In this document: in pieces, positions 53,456-64,000 of the stretch
Layout of the letters: every line of letters starts with the position of its first letter
How positions within the stretch are numbered: position 1 is the stretch's first letter
DNA from: Lumbricus rubellus
Taxonomy: Eukaryota; Annelida; Clitellata; Crassiclitellata; Lumbricidae
Length of the DNA stretch: 64,000 bases
Assembly: GCA_945859605.1 (NCBI GenBank)
Contig: OX243814.1
Coordinates: forward strand, 44,981,381 to 45,045,380
Direction of reading: 5' to 3'
Program-made: the position numbers and the translations under genes
Notes under the pieces: model-generated
What the model saw: only the letters and a program-made list of their open reading frames with translations
What the model was told of the DNA's origin: nothing
The model's database searches: none

Positions 53456-54027
53456 GCTGGTTGACAAGAATGCGCGCGTGAACCCTGAATGAAAAAGCTT
53501 ATAAAAACAGTGAGAGGAAGTAGGATAATTGAGCATAGAATTCGAGAACAATGGGAGAAGAACATTAGCATACAATTTTAGAACAATGAGAACAAGCACT
53601 GCGAGCAAAGTTGAGAAAGGTAACCGATTGGCTATAATAATAGAGACGGACTCAACCATCGTTGCTTGATACAGAAGAACTTTAAACGAAGCTATTTAGT
53701 ATAATTGCTATAATTATGATCAGAACCAAAGTCTAGTATCAAGAGAAGGAACATGAAATCAGTATTAAGCCAAACCGACGACAACAAAACGCATAAACAA
53801 ACAAAACAAAAAATAAAATTGACAACCAACAGACAATTTATTAATTATAACCAATCTAGCATGAATACTATTGAATAGGCCTATAAATACACAGACCAAA
53901 ATAAGCAGATGAATTAGAAATTAATACATTCAGGCAAATGAACATCTGAATAATGAATTTACAGACGACTGAAACAGATAAACGCATGTAAACAAACTCA
54001 TAATTATAAAGAGTGACAACGGTATTT
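53456..54027. other. Unassigned host sequence
   Basis: No gene recognised; A-rich. Confidence 0.35.
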
Positions 54028-54029
54028 AA

Positions 54030-54485
54030 ACAGACAGACAAAAGAATATAAACAAACAGACAAACGAATATAAACAGACGGACAAACGCATATAAACAAA
54101 CAGACAAACGAATATAAACAGAACGACAAACGCATACAAACAGACAGACAAACGCATATAAACAAACAGACAAACGCATACAAACAGACGGACAAACGCA
54201 TATGAACAAACAGACAAACAAGAGGACGGAGTGGGTGGGGTGGGTGTGGACGTCCTCCTAAACACCCAACGGCTGACGAAATCCAAATCGCATATAAACA
54301 AACAGACAAACGAATATAAACAGAACGACAAACGCATACAAACAGACAGACAAACGCATATAAACAAACAGACAAACGCATATAAACAGACACACAAACG
54401 CATATAAACAGACAGACAAACAAGAGGACGGGGTGGGTGGGTGCGGACGTCCACCTAAATACCCAACGGCTGACGAAATCCAAGG
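54030..54485. repeat. 22-bp minisatellite with a duplicated 190-bp block
   Basis: Units of the ACAGACAAACGCATATAAAC type run from 54030. A block holding an AGAGGACGG...GGGTGGG...GGACGTCC segment plus an ACACCCAACGGCTGACGAAATCC-like segment occurs twice, ending at about 54285 and 54484, each time after a run of the short repeat. This is a nested tandem duplication. ORFs on the minus strand (SVCLYAFV-type) are artefacts. Confidence 0.85.
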
Positions 54486-56115
54486 TCTGCGTTATGACAA
54501 CCGGTCGGAGATATCCACTCAGGAATCCATCAAAAATCCGGTTCGTCCACTTACACCAATTCCACTCACCCATCCTTCCCGGCTTCTCTTTCCCTCCTTC
54601 CTTCCTCCCATCCACTCACCTATCCTCCCAGCATTCTCTGCTTCCGATGATGCAACCGTCAGCCTCTAGTCGTCGCCACTCTTCGAATTAATGTCTACTC
54701 AAATCAGCAACTATTATTATCGTCGGTACATTCGCAACGACAGCAACGGCAAAAGCATCACGAGTGCGATGAGTTGATGTTGACGATGGAAACGACACAT
54801 TTATAATTATATAATTATTTTAATAATTATAGTCTTAAATACAGAGCTGAAACAGTCAACCACCGGACCACAGGGTAGTTAAATTACGCCAGAGGGGTTA
54901 TGGGCGGATGCTTGTTTTTTTCTTATATAATTGGACAAATAACCTTAAAAACGTGTTTTTTATAAACCAATGATGAGTTAATCCCCCAAACCTCCTTGGC
55001 TACACCACTGACGCGTTTAAACTATGAGATTCAAATCGGAGCAAATTCTTTTCTGAACATGGAGTCAATGCAATGGCTTTTAAATCAAAGACTTAAAATT
55101 CCAATGACCCGTAGGTATTTACCCAAATTATTTGATTACCCTTCCTTGTCGTTCCTAAACCTAGAACTGTTCTTGGCAAACAAAAGAAAAGTTTCCCAAC
55201 CAATAATTCGTCCACTAGTTAGTCATGCATCAATGAGTCATCGTGCGATTGTGATTTTGACTCTCCGTGATTTTATGTTTCTGTTTTTTTCTGTCTAGTC
55301 ATTTGTTACAAAATCTCTTTTTCATGACGTTTAAACCTACGACCTGGCATTTCAAAAATAGCTCTTCAGCACAGAAAACCTCTATAAACTACTACTGCTA
55401 TACTAACACTCCAAAATACTTGCTGCCATCCACTATTAGCCTATAGGCCTACATGTAGAAAGTAAACCTGTGCGATAGAATTTACAAATCATTCAACTCC
55501 AGTTAAGAACTTTACTCTTAACCGGAGAGAGATGGTTGTGGTAGTTACAGTTTAACGTCACTGTGTGTTAACAAAGACTAATTGCGACGCCCTTCTCCTT
55601 TATCTAGGCTTGGGACTGGCACTGGCAGAATGCAACCAATGACGGAGTTCTCTTAACCGGAGCTACAATTTGCAAATTTTGTATTGGAAGGCATGCAGCA
55701 ATGGAGAGTAGCAGGCCACAAATGGTTGTGCTTAGAATGACATTTCTGCTCTTTCTAGACACTACTAAGCTTACAGCTTTTAAGCGAGCGAATGCCACTG
55801 CTTGTGTTGCTGCTGCTGCAGTGGTTTGGACGTGTAGTGCGCCGGCGTTATCATGTCGGCCATTTCCTGAAAAGCCGTCAATAACTCGCGCCTAGTCGAC
55901 CCTCGCCTTCCCCCAAAGCCAAAGGCCACCGTTCGAATGACGCCGAACGATCAATGGCTATATTGGTATTCGAAGGGCGCCTCGCAACAGGCCCCCAACA
56001 TACATCAGTATCCTCGGCTTCCGTGGTCTCCATCCACTCCGCTGCCACACAGTCACTCCAGGGCGCTTTTATCTCCCTCGTATATGTTGTATAATACGAT
56101 TGATGCGAGTACAGG
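54486..56115. other. Unassigned host sequence
   Basis: About 1.6 kb with no recognisable gene or repeat family. Small ORFs (e.g. 54996-55298, 55701-55895) lack domains. Confidence 0.35.
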
Positions 56116-56119
56116 ACTT

Positions 56120-56316
56120 CTCTGTCTCTGCCTCTGTTTCTGTCTATCTGTCTCTGTCTCTCTGTCTTTGTCTCTGTCTCTGTCTGTCTGTCTCCCTGTC
56201 TTTGTCTCTGTTTCTGTCTCTGTCTGTCTATTTGTCTGTCTCTCTGTCACTGTATATCGGTCTATGTCTGTCCGTCTGTCTGTCTGTCTGTCTCTCTGTC
56301 TCTGTCTGTCTGTCTC
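56120..56316. repeat. (CTGT)n/(CTCTGT)n microsatellite
   Basis: Degenerate TCTG/TCTC array. Both-strand ORFs are artefacts. Confidence 0.9.
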
Positions 56317-56491
56317 TTGTGTATCGAAATGCAACCGTAGAATCGAGTGCACAACATCGAGACATCGAGACATTGTGTACATGAACGTTCTGTACGTTAT
56401 GCGATTTTAATCGTAGCTGCTCTGCCTAGGATACTTCGTACAAATAGAACATGCTCAAATATGCAAATAAACTGTTATTGTTGTTGTTGTT

Positions 56492-56538
<47 letters not shown>

Positions 56539-57430
56539 AATGGCAATAATAGCGATGATGATGATGATGATGGTGATGATTATTATGATGATCATAAAAT
56601 CATAAGGGTATTTTAATTATATTATTACTATCATTGATGCTGCTACTGAATACTGATACTGCTGCTGATACTGATACTAGGCCTACTACTATTAGGCTAC
56701 AACAACAACAACAACAACAACAAAACAGCAACAACTACTACTTCTAGTACTATACTACTGCAACAGCAACAGCAACAACTACTAATACTGATGCTAACAC
56801 TAATACTAATTGCCACCATCACTATTTTTAACCTTCAGACATCCATGGCGCTTTGTATCGCAAAGGTCTTTTGTCATCGCTGAATAATTTTACATCCCAA
56901 AGGACAAACTCAAAACAATGACTGCATGTCAGGTCCGGTTTCTTCTGCAGCAGGGCCGAAATAGTGCGACTGTAAGATAGCAGCATGCTTGACATGTAGT
57001 CTTGTTTTAAAAAGCCGATATTCACGCTGCTTACACATAATTATACATGTACACTGTATGTTTTGCGATGTTATAGAATTATGGTATGAAGTAAATTTAT
57101 GTATCTGGCATCGTGACATCCCAGGCAAGGCAGCGCATTAAGGTTTACAACCGGTGGATACACCCGGACTCTTGCCGTCAGATCGGGATAGGTCATTGAG
57201 ATACTTCATGGCAAGTTCGATGGCTCTTTTGAAAGCTCACCATGCACGACGTCATTGATCCATATTAATTTAGACAATGACGTTGTTGCCTCTTTGTTCT
57301 TCCACTTGTTGTCATTGTTCCTGATCGAGCTCTACATGTACTTGTTCTTAGTTTGCTCTAGTCCTTCCTTCCTTCCGTTTTTCCTGCTTTCTTGCTTCAT
57401 TGCTTGGTTTCTTGGATGCTTGGTTGCTGG
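56317..57430. other. Host sequence with short (GAT)n and (AAC)n arrays
   Basis: (GAT)n at 56493-56536 and about 56555-56580, and (CAA)n at 56698-56723. The remainder is unassigned. Confidence 0.5.
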
Positions 57431-57720
57431 ATTGCAGGTTTTCTTCATTCCTTTCTTCTTTCCTTCCTTCCTTCATTCCTTCCTTCCTTCATTCATTCAT
57501 TCATTCCATATTCCTCCCATTAAACACCCTCTTTCTACTCTTCCTCCTTTTTTCGTCCCCCTTTTCCCTCTTTCTCCTTTCCCTCTTCCTCCCCCTCCTC
57601 CTTCCTCTCTTGCCCTCTTTATCCTCTTCCTCTTCCTCCTCCTCTCCTCTTCCTCTCCTCCTCCTTTCCACTTCCTCCTCTTCCTCCTCCTCCTCCTCCT
57701 CCTCCTCTTCCTTCGCCATC
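57431..57720. repeat. CTTCC/CTCCT pyrimidine-rich tract
   Basis: Low-complexity CTT, CATT and CTCC sequence, ending in (CTC)n at 57675-57710. Confidence 0.9.
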
Positions 57721-57833
57721 GCTTCGGAAATTTAATAATTCAAGTCTTGTGCCGTAAAAGCCATCTCGACTTCACTCGTGATTGATTCGTCTCCAGCGAT
57801 TCGTTGTCCGGCGCCACGGTCGGCATCGGACGG

Positions 57834-57972
57834 TCAGGGAGGAGGCAGGGAGGAGGCAGGGAGGAGGCAGGGAGGAGGCAGGGAGGAGGTAGGGAGGAGG
57901 CAGGGAGGAGGCAGGGAGGAGGCAGAGAGTAGGCAGGGAGGAGGTAGGGAGGGGCAGGGAGGAGGCAGTGAG
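57834..57972. repeat. 11-bp minisatellite (GGGAGGAGGCA)
   Basis: About twelve units with small variants. Like the array at 45126 the 11-bp unit keeps all frames of one strand similar, and the ORFs over it are artefacts. Confidence 0.92.
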
Positions 57973-59035
57973 GGTACGGTGGGTAGGTGTGTAGGTAGGT
58001 GGGATGGTCGGTGAGCGTACGTGGGTAGATGGGTGGTCGCCGGGCATTTGCTAGCCTCCTCCTCCTCCTCCTCCTTCTTCTGGTCGGTCGGTTGGTTGGT
58101 CGGTCGGTCGGCGCCGACTCGAGCGCTACAACTCAATCGGCGATGGGCGAACACTTTAGCTGCCGACGGGTCTTGATGAACGGGTCCCTCTCGCCGCCGA
58201 CCCCACACCATCCCCTCGACCGTCCGTCCATACAGCTATTCGTTCGCCCTTAGTCAGTCGTTTCTTCTTGACCCCCTCTTCTTCATTTTGTACATCCGCT
58301 TCTTCGTTCGTTGTTCTTCCCATAACTTCATTTGTACTTTCGTTTCTGCTTTCGTTCCTTGTTTCTTCATTCGGTTTCTGGTTTCTTTATTGTGTCCTTC
58401 TGCTTCTTCGTTCGCTTTTTATTGCTTTACTGAACTCCCTGTTCTTCTTTCGCTCTGTTGTATCTTTATTCGTCCTTTCGTTTCTGCATTATTTCATTTC
58501 TTTTCATTCGTCTTCTCATTTCTTCATTTGTCATCTCGTTTCTTCATTCGTCCATACGTTTCTTCTTTTTTTCATCAACCTCTTCATTCGTCCGTCCGTC
58601 CTTCCATAGTCTTCCCTTCTTCTTTCTATCATTTAGTCCTTTCGTCTCTTCCTCTATCCGTATCGGCGTGGCTTTGTCCTTGTCTTCATCAATTCTTCAT
58701 CCGTCGTCCTTCAGTCCGTCCATCGGTTGGACTCTGCAGCAGCAGCGGCTGTTGGGCCGACAGCTTAAGCCATCGTCTTCGTCGGCTGCTTCCGGAGGCT
58801 GGGGCGGTGGTGCTGCGGTTATCCGCCGCGTCTGCAGCAGTCCAGTCGTTTGGAGTTGGCCGGCAGTCGAGAGAGACGACCGCCCGTCGGAAGAGACCAT
58901 AAAACAGGGGACGAGGAGGTTGGGTGATCGGGATCCGCCGCCGTCATCAGATGCAAAGTTAATGAGGAAAGAGGGTCAATGCATCTTCGCACCACCACCG
59001 TCTGCAACGCACAATCGCATCAATCGGTTTCGTAA
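57973..59035. other. Unassigned host sequence, TTC/TCG-rich
   Basis: Short (GGTC)n and (CTC)n runs near 58055-58110, T/C-rich sequence to 58690, then a CpG-rich block. Overlapping ORFs on both strands have no domain. Confidence 0.35.
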
Positions 59036-59211
59036 CGTAACAGCCAATCGCGTAACATAACATAACATTAACGCAACGTAACAGCCAATCGCATACATAA
59101 CATTAACGCAACATAACAGTCAACTGCTTAACTTAACAAGACATAACATAAGCATTAAGCATTACACAATAGCCAATTGCATAACATATTAACATTAACG
59201 CAACATAACAG
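59036..59211. repeat. ACATAACAGCCAAT-type tandem repeat, left part
   Basis: Irregular tandem units of the CATAACAGCCAATYGCATAA and CATTAACGCAA types. The array resumes at 60782 after the hAT-like element. Confidence 0.85.
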
Positions 59212-60781
59212 CAGTGTTATTTAAGTTTCAATTTACTTTTCAGTTCCAGTTTTAGTTTTAGTTTTGTTTTAACTTTTCAGTTTAGTTTTAGTTTAAGTTT
59301 TCAAATCTTTTCAGTTTTAGTTTTAGTTTCAGTTTTCAGAACTTTTCAGTTTTAATTAAGTTTCTGTAAACCTTAAACAGAAGGAATTGAATTTTTGTAT
59401 TAATGACATTTTTCATTTTTATTAGCAAGAGCAATAGATTAAGCTAAATTCATGTGGTCATGTGATACATGAGCTGCAGTTTGAAGCACTCCACTTTTTA
59501 TTTCGAAATAAAGTAACATTAGTCCGATTTAATTCCAGAGCACGGTATTGAATTTTATGAAGAAAGAATTGTAAATGTAACTTACCCAAATTGAAAATTA
59601 AAAACACTAAACTAGATAAAGTTATGTGCAGTAATCTGGCACAATGGGATGGATAAAAAATCTGTTGAACAGTGAACACAGATTCAAGATAGGCTACGTA
59701 GGCCTACCTTATACAGACTGCTATGTTGAGACTTGAACTTCCTGTTACAATAATTTTGCTGTCCGTCAGCAACACCTCTACTTTTAAAGTAAGCGTTGGG
59801 AACATGTGTATGAGAATGGCCTATCTTCTGTGATGATATAATCTGCCCTTTCAATACACCAGCACAGGCCAGTAGGCCTAAGTGTCAAACGAGTCTGCCA
59901 TTATGCTGTAATCCGAAAGTGTGTGATCTCGGATCCATTATATGGAGATGTAATAAAACTCAGCGCCCTGTTCCAAGATCAGTGAAGTTTCAATTAGGTC
60001 TATACCACCACCCCCAGCAGCCACAAATAGGCTTGAAATAGCCAATAGACACGTCTATTTCCATCTTCATTTGTCCTATCCATAAACATCTTATTTCAAA
60101 CATATTTATATGCGGGCCATTCTTGCATAATGAGGTAACGGCCTCATGCTGCTCCATATTGGCTGGCAGACAATGTTTGTTGACATTGGAATCATGTACA
60201 ATCTTACATGTGTTCCGTAGGCCGCCTATGTGTCATGTATCTATACAGGCTCAAGTTCAAATATTCATACCCTTCCCCTACACGGACCATGCTTCAAATA
60301 GGGCTAACACCTGTAACTAACTTCGCTCGCCCAGTGGTCAGCGGTGCCAAGCCATCCGTAACAATAGCTAATCAATGTCAGCCTTGTCGGGCTGTTTAAC
60401 TGACGCATTGTAATCGAATTAATTATACACATCACTATCTTGTCCTGGCCACAGACAATCTTTATGGTTGACCGCATTTTACAATAGGCTGACCTCTAAA
60501 GAGAAAGCAGATAGAGAAAGGGTTGACACATAATTGCTCTCATACATGTACGTCGCTAACTGTTGCAGACATTCCGCCATTTGGTTTGTGCGCCACACAG
60601 ATAAATTAATTCAGTTTTCAACTTTCAAGTTTAGTTTTAGTTTAAGTTTTGAACTTTTCAGTTTAGTTTTAGTTTCAGTTTTCAGAACTTTTCAGTTTTA
60701 GTTTTAGTTTCAGTAAACTCAAATGGAACTTTTGAGTTAACTCAGATTCAGTTTCAGTTTTAGTTAACTTGAATAACATTG
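59212..60781. mobile_element. hAT-like non-autonomous element, 1570 bp
   Basis: A perfect 8-bp target duplication CATAACAG (59204-59211 and 60782-60789). The ends are CAGTGTTATTTAAGTT and, reversed, CAATGTTATTCAAGTT. Near each end is a block of 130-150 bp made of CAGTTTTAGTTT units, in the same orientation at both ends (about 59235-59355 and 60610-60770). No transposase frame is recognised. An internal minus-strand ORF at 59458-59679 is unremarkable. Confidence 0.85.
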
Positions 60782-61140
60782 CATAACAGCCAATCGCATA
60801 ACTTAACAATACATAACATGAGCATTAAACAACATCCAATAGCATAACATAGCATATCAAAACATTAACGCAACATAACAGTCAACTTTATAACTTGACA
60901 GGACATAACACGAATATGACATAAAAGGTAATTTAAAAACATAACGTAACAAAACATTGACGCAATATAACAGTCATCATAACAGCCACTTGCATTGCAT
61001 AACAAAACGTAACGTAACATAACAGCCAATTGCATTGCATAACATAGCATAACGTAACGTAACAGCCAATTGCATTGCATAACAAAACGTAACGTAACAT
61101 AACAGCCACTTGCATTGCATAACATAGCATAACATGCCAG
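60782..61140. repeat. ACATAACAGCCAAT-type tandem repeat, right part
   Basis: Continuation of 59036-59211. The later part has a unit of about 56 bp holding AACGTAACGTAACATAACAG, then CACTTGCATTGCATAAC. A further trace lies at 61372-61405. Confidence 0.85.
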
Positions 61141-61404
61141 CATTGCATGTAAAAACGATAACAGAACATGCATTGGATCCATACGACAGGATTGAATTAC
61201 GCCAGAACAAATTTCGTTACAGTTCTTCGGATGACGTTCATCTCTTGCCCCATTCCCAGTCCCCCTCCGTTCGCCCCTTGTTTCTCGTCTCCCTCGCTGC
61301 CTCCACTTCTTCGATCGAACAGAACAAAGAACATACGCTGCCTCCTTCTCACTGATTTTTTGTCTGCAGAAACATAACTAAGCATAACGTAACATAACAT
61401 AACA

Positions 61405-61592
61405 TGAAGTGGAAGAAGAAGAGGAGGAGGACAACGACGACGACGAAGACAAGGACGAAGACGAGGACGAGGGGAAGGAGAATGAGGACGAGGAGAAGAA
61501 GAAGAAGAAGAAGAAGAAGAAGAAGAACAACAACAACAACAACAACAACAGGGAGAAGAAGAAAAAGAAAATGAAGAAGAAAAAGAGGCTTT
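61405..61592. repeat. GAA/GAC purine-rich tract with (AAC)n
   Basis: GACGA, GAAGAA and (AAC)n blocks. ORFs on both strands are compositional. Confidence 0.9.
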
Positions 61593-62150
61593 TGTCTGTC
61601 TGTCTCTGTGTCTGTCTGTCTGTCTCACTAATTTTCATTCAGCTCTGTGCTATTCAGTCAAGTTGCGTGATGCGCAGTAAACCCAAGAAAACAAGCTACC
61701 ATCCTCCTCCTCCTCCTCCTCCTCCTCGTCGTCGTTCTTTACTCCACTTCCTCATATTCCACCTCCTCCCCCTTCTCCTCATCCTCCTCTTTCTTCTTCT
61801 CCACGTCAATACCATCTTTGGTGAAACGCCCTCGTTAGAATAATTCTGTCTTCTTCTTCTCCACGCCCTACTTGCCATCCTATCTTTTGCTTTGTTAGTT
61901 CCTAACATTCTTCCTTTCACTGCAGCAGCTTATGTCCTCAGCTAATTTTGAGTCCTCCTCCTCCTCCTTCTCCGTCTTCTCTTCACCCTTCTCCTCCTCC
62001 ACCTCCTCCTGCTCCTGCTCCTCCTCATTCTCCTCCTCTTTCTTCTCCTCCTCTCCTTCTTCCCCACTGTTGAATTGTCGTCAAAGTATTTTGCTCTCTA
62101 TTTTTCTTTCTTCCTATCCGACAACTTCCGAACGGCTATAACTAATAATA
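61593..62150. repeat. CTC/CTT-rich tracts with short unique spacers
   Basis: (TCTG)n near 61590-61625, (CTC)n at 61700-61727 and CTC/CTT-rich sequence at 61950-62060. No gene. Confidence 0.75.
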
Positions 62151-63395
62151 ATTATTATTATAACAATGCAGAAATCGCATGAGACCAAAATCCCCCTATT
62201 ACTTTTCTTTCTCCTCTACAATATCTTTCGCTTCCTCTTTCCATTCCCATGCGAACTGCAAAGAACTCGAAACACGAAGACCACACACGACAGAAACATC
62301 TTACGTCACTGGGCGCGTCATTGCGCCGCACAGCATAAAGGTCTGACGTCACTGCACGCGTCACCAGCCCCAAACCAAACGTCATTCTTCAAAGAGCATG
62401 CTGTCACAAGCGAGGCGATGCCTGAGTATTAATAAGATGGCCTCTGCTCTGCCGGACTACAACAGTAGTCACTCGGAGGACCACTGCAGCAGTACAAATC
62501 GTCGTCTATCTAATCAAGTCTCTCGAGGGTGGGACATAAAACTTGCGCCTTCCCTCGTGACGGGATTGATTATTCGCCAGAATATTCGATATGGATTCGT
62601 CCGTCCGCCTGGCATTCGGGGAAAGTAGTCGTGAGCGACATCTAGTGAGAGTGTCGTCTCCTTCTTCTCCTCTTCCGTCGCCTTCAGAAATGAAAAGTCG
62701 TCCGAACCTTTTGACCCGTTCGTTCTCTGTCACGAATTACAAAGTGATGAAGAGAAAATAAAAGGTGTAGCCTAACAGTACAAGTAACTAAAGCTAGCAG
62801 AATAATGCTATGCATGCATGCATGCATGCATGCACGACACGTATATTGGCCTAAATATGTATGCAAGCATGTACGGCTGTACGCATGCATGTATGTATGC
62901 AACTATGCGTGCATGTATGAGCACTTGATATAACGCCCTTCAAGATTCCTACTCATAAACGCTCCCGACTACAACACGGACACTGAATAGGAATTTAAAA
63001 CCGAAGCGCACGAGCTATAGCGAGCAAAGGACTTTCTGAAGGTCCATATAGGCCTACGGCTTGTGCCGGAATCTAATCCGCCGCGTTCCGGCTCCAAGGC
63101 ACCGAACAACATACCCCTACACCACCACTACCCACGCTCCATGTATTACAGGGACCTTCACTCACAAAATTATTATAATTCAGCATAATCGATGTTCTGT
63201 TGAATAGTCGTGTGTGCATCTAAACATTGGACAGTTTGTGTTGTCTTGATTGGAGATGGCAGGCTATGTCTTCATAATTCAATCTTGCCTCTTGGCTTCT
63301 AGTCTATTTATAGCAAGTGATGTCATGCATTTTAAAGCACATAGCAGATCAACTGAACACTTTTCAATTCTTCATTCTCTTCTTCTGTTCTAAAA
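62151..63395. other. Unassigned host sequence
   Basis: No gene recognised. A perfect (ATGC)n run lies at 62809-62834. A CACTGGGCGCGTCATTGCGCCG block near 62307 is CpG-rich but short. Confidence 0.35.
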
Positions 63396-63475
63396 GACGT
63401 GGTTGCGGATTGGTTAAAGCACCAGACTTAAAAGCAAATGGCAATTCACCGGATATAGTTTTGAACACCTGAGAG
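63396..63475 (+). mobile_element. tRNA-like (Leu-type) relic, possible SINE head
   Basis: GTGGTTGCGGATTGGTTAAAGC resembles an A-box and D-arm, and GACTTAAAAGC an anticodon arm with TAA. AGTTTTGAACAC stands in the B-box position but is degenerate. A (GAT)n tail begins at 63508, as in tRNA-derived SINEs that share a LINE tail. It is not a functional tRNA. Confidence 0.3.
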
Positions 63476-63506
63476 ATTTTAAGTACCTCGGATAAAAATA
63501 GTCAAA

Positions 63507-63588
63507 AATGATGATGATGATGATGATTATGATGAATATGATGATGACGATGAGGATGAAGATGATGATGATGATGATAATGATGATA

Positions 63589-63620
<32 letters not shown>

Positions 63621-63713
63621 GATGATGATGATGATAATGAAGATGATGATAAGGACGATGATGAAGATGATGAAGATGATGAAAATGAAGATGAAGATGA
63701 GGATGAAGATCAA

Positions 63714-63746
<33 letters not shown>

Positions 63747-63870
63747 GATGATGCCTATGATGATGATGATGATGATGACGACGACGACGTCAACGACGAC
63801 GACGATGATGATGATGACGATGATGATGTTGATGATGATGATGATGCTATTGATGATGCTGATGCTTATG
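63507..63870. repeat. (GAT)n/(GAC)n trinucleotide array
   Basis: GATGAT array with GAA, AAT and GAC interruptions. The Met-rich and Ile-rich ORFs are artefacts. Confidence 0.95.
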
Positions 63871-64000
63871 ATACTATAGTGCTGCTACTTATGTTAATAA
63901 TTATTATAATAGTGTTCTTATCCAATGTAACAGTGCCATCATTTAAATGGCATGATAAATGTAGCCAACAAATCTTGATTTGAACAATGTCGTTGTCTGT

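Noticed and set aside
58029..59060. ORFs of 200 and 204 codons in T/C-rich sequence
   Set aside because: Phe/Ser/Leu-rich products in overlapping frames that follow the pyrimidine bias; no domain.
63396..63475. Functional tRNA-Leu gene
   Set aside because: B-box is degenerate and no acceptor stem can be paired; kept only as a relic.

Overview
The window looks like animal nuclear DNA, most likely from a marine invertebrate (a deuterostome such as an echinoderm is my guess, not proven). It is rich in microsatellites and minisatellites and in non-autonomous DNA transposons. The host sequence is peppered with the palindromic octamer TAGGCCTA (about 18 copies by eye). It shows spliced-gene signals rather than bacterial-style operons. 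There is almost no recognisable host coding sequence. The best host candidate is a signal-peptide exon with a consensus splice donor at 11901-12049, and two weaker candidate exons lie downstream at 14683-14755 and 15591-15751. The centrepiece is a 15,518-bp Maverick/Polinton (adintovirus-like) element at 25613-41130. It has terminal inverted repeats of about 0.62 and 0.68 kb and a perfect 6-bp target duplication (CCTATA), and it sits inside an AT-rich satellite that continues in the same orientation on both sides. The terminal repeats start with AG, as in Polintons. Inside are a protein-primed type B DNA polymerase, a chromodomain integrase, a zinc-ribbon/PLA2 protein, an FtsK/A32-type packaging ATPase, penton-like and double-jelly-roll capsid candidates, two minor virion protein candidates with adenain-type cleavage motifs, an adenain-like cysteine protease, two fibre-like proteins with a shared anchor and different heads, a zinc-finger protein, three conserved proteins of unknown or uncertain role, and a SAP-like protein encoded once in each terminal repeat. 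Almost everything is open. The exceptions are a one-base frame break near the end of the penton-like gene, an integrase frame that has no ATG and is reached only through a slippery heptamer in the preceding gene, and an apparently shortened spacing in the integrase catalytic core. Region by region: 1-9.8 kb is simple repeats plus a piggyBac-like MITE (772-1755), a short hAT-like MITE (2705-2852) and an old hAT-like fragment. The stretch 9.8-16 kb holds a GC-rich patch and the candidate secreted-protein gene. The stretch 16-25 kb holds minisatellites, two hAT-like elements inserted in or beside trinucleotide arrays, a LINE 3' end and a mariner-like MITE. The stretch 25.1-41.3 kb is the satellite with the Maverick. 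The stretch 41-45 kb holds a Tc1/mariner-type element with a transposase relic and a 156-bp hAT-like MITE. The stretch 45.1-50.8 kb is one giant 11-bp minisatellite whose apparent giant ORFs are artefacts. The stretch 51-64 kb holds a second piggyBac-like MITE, several minisatellites, a 1.57-kb hAT-like element inside a tandem repeat, and GA/CT/GAT-rich tracts. The Maverick genes make a self-contained virus-like programme. Two divergent blocks (integrase-PLA2 leftward, ATPase-to-capsid rightward) meet a leftward block (fibres, protease, zinc finger, polymerase) at a perfect 12-bp-stem hairpin. A common motif (TATACGCCGGAGAAAAA) stands before the polymerase and before both terminal-repeat SAP genes, which suggests shared control of the replication-side genes.
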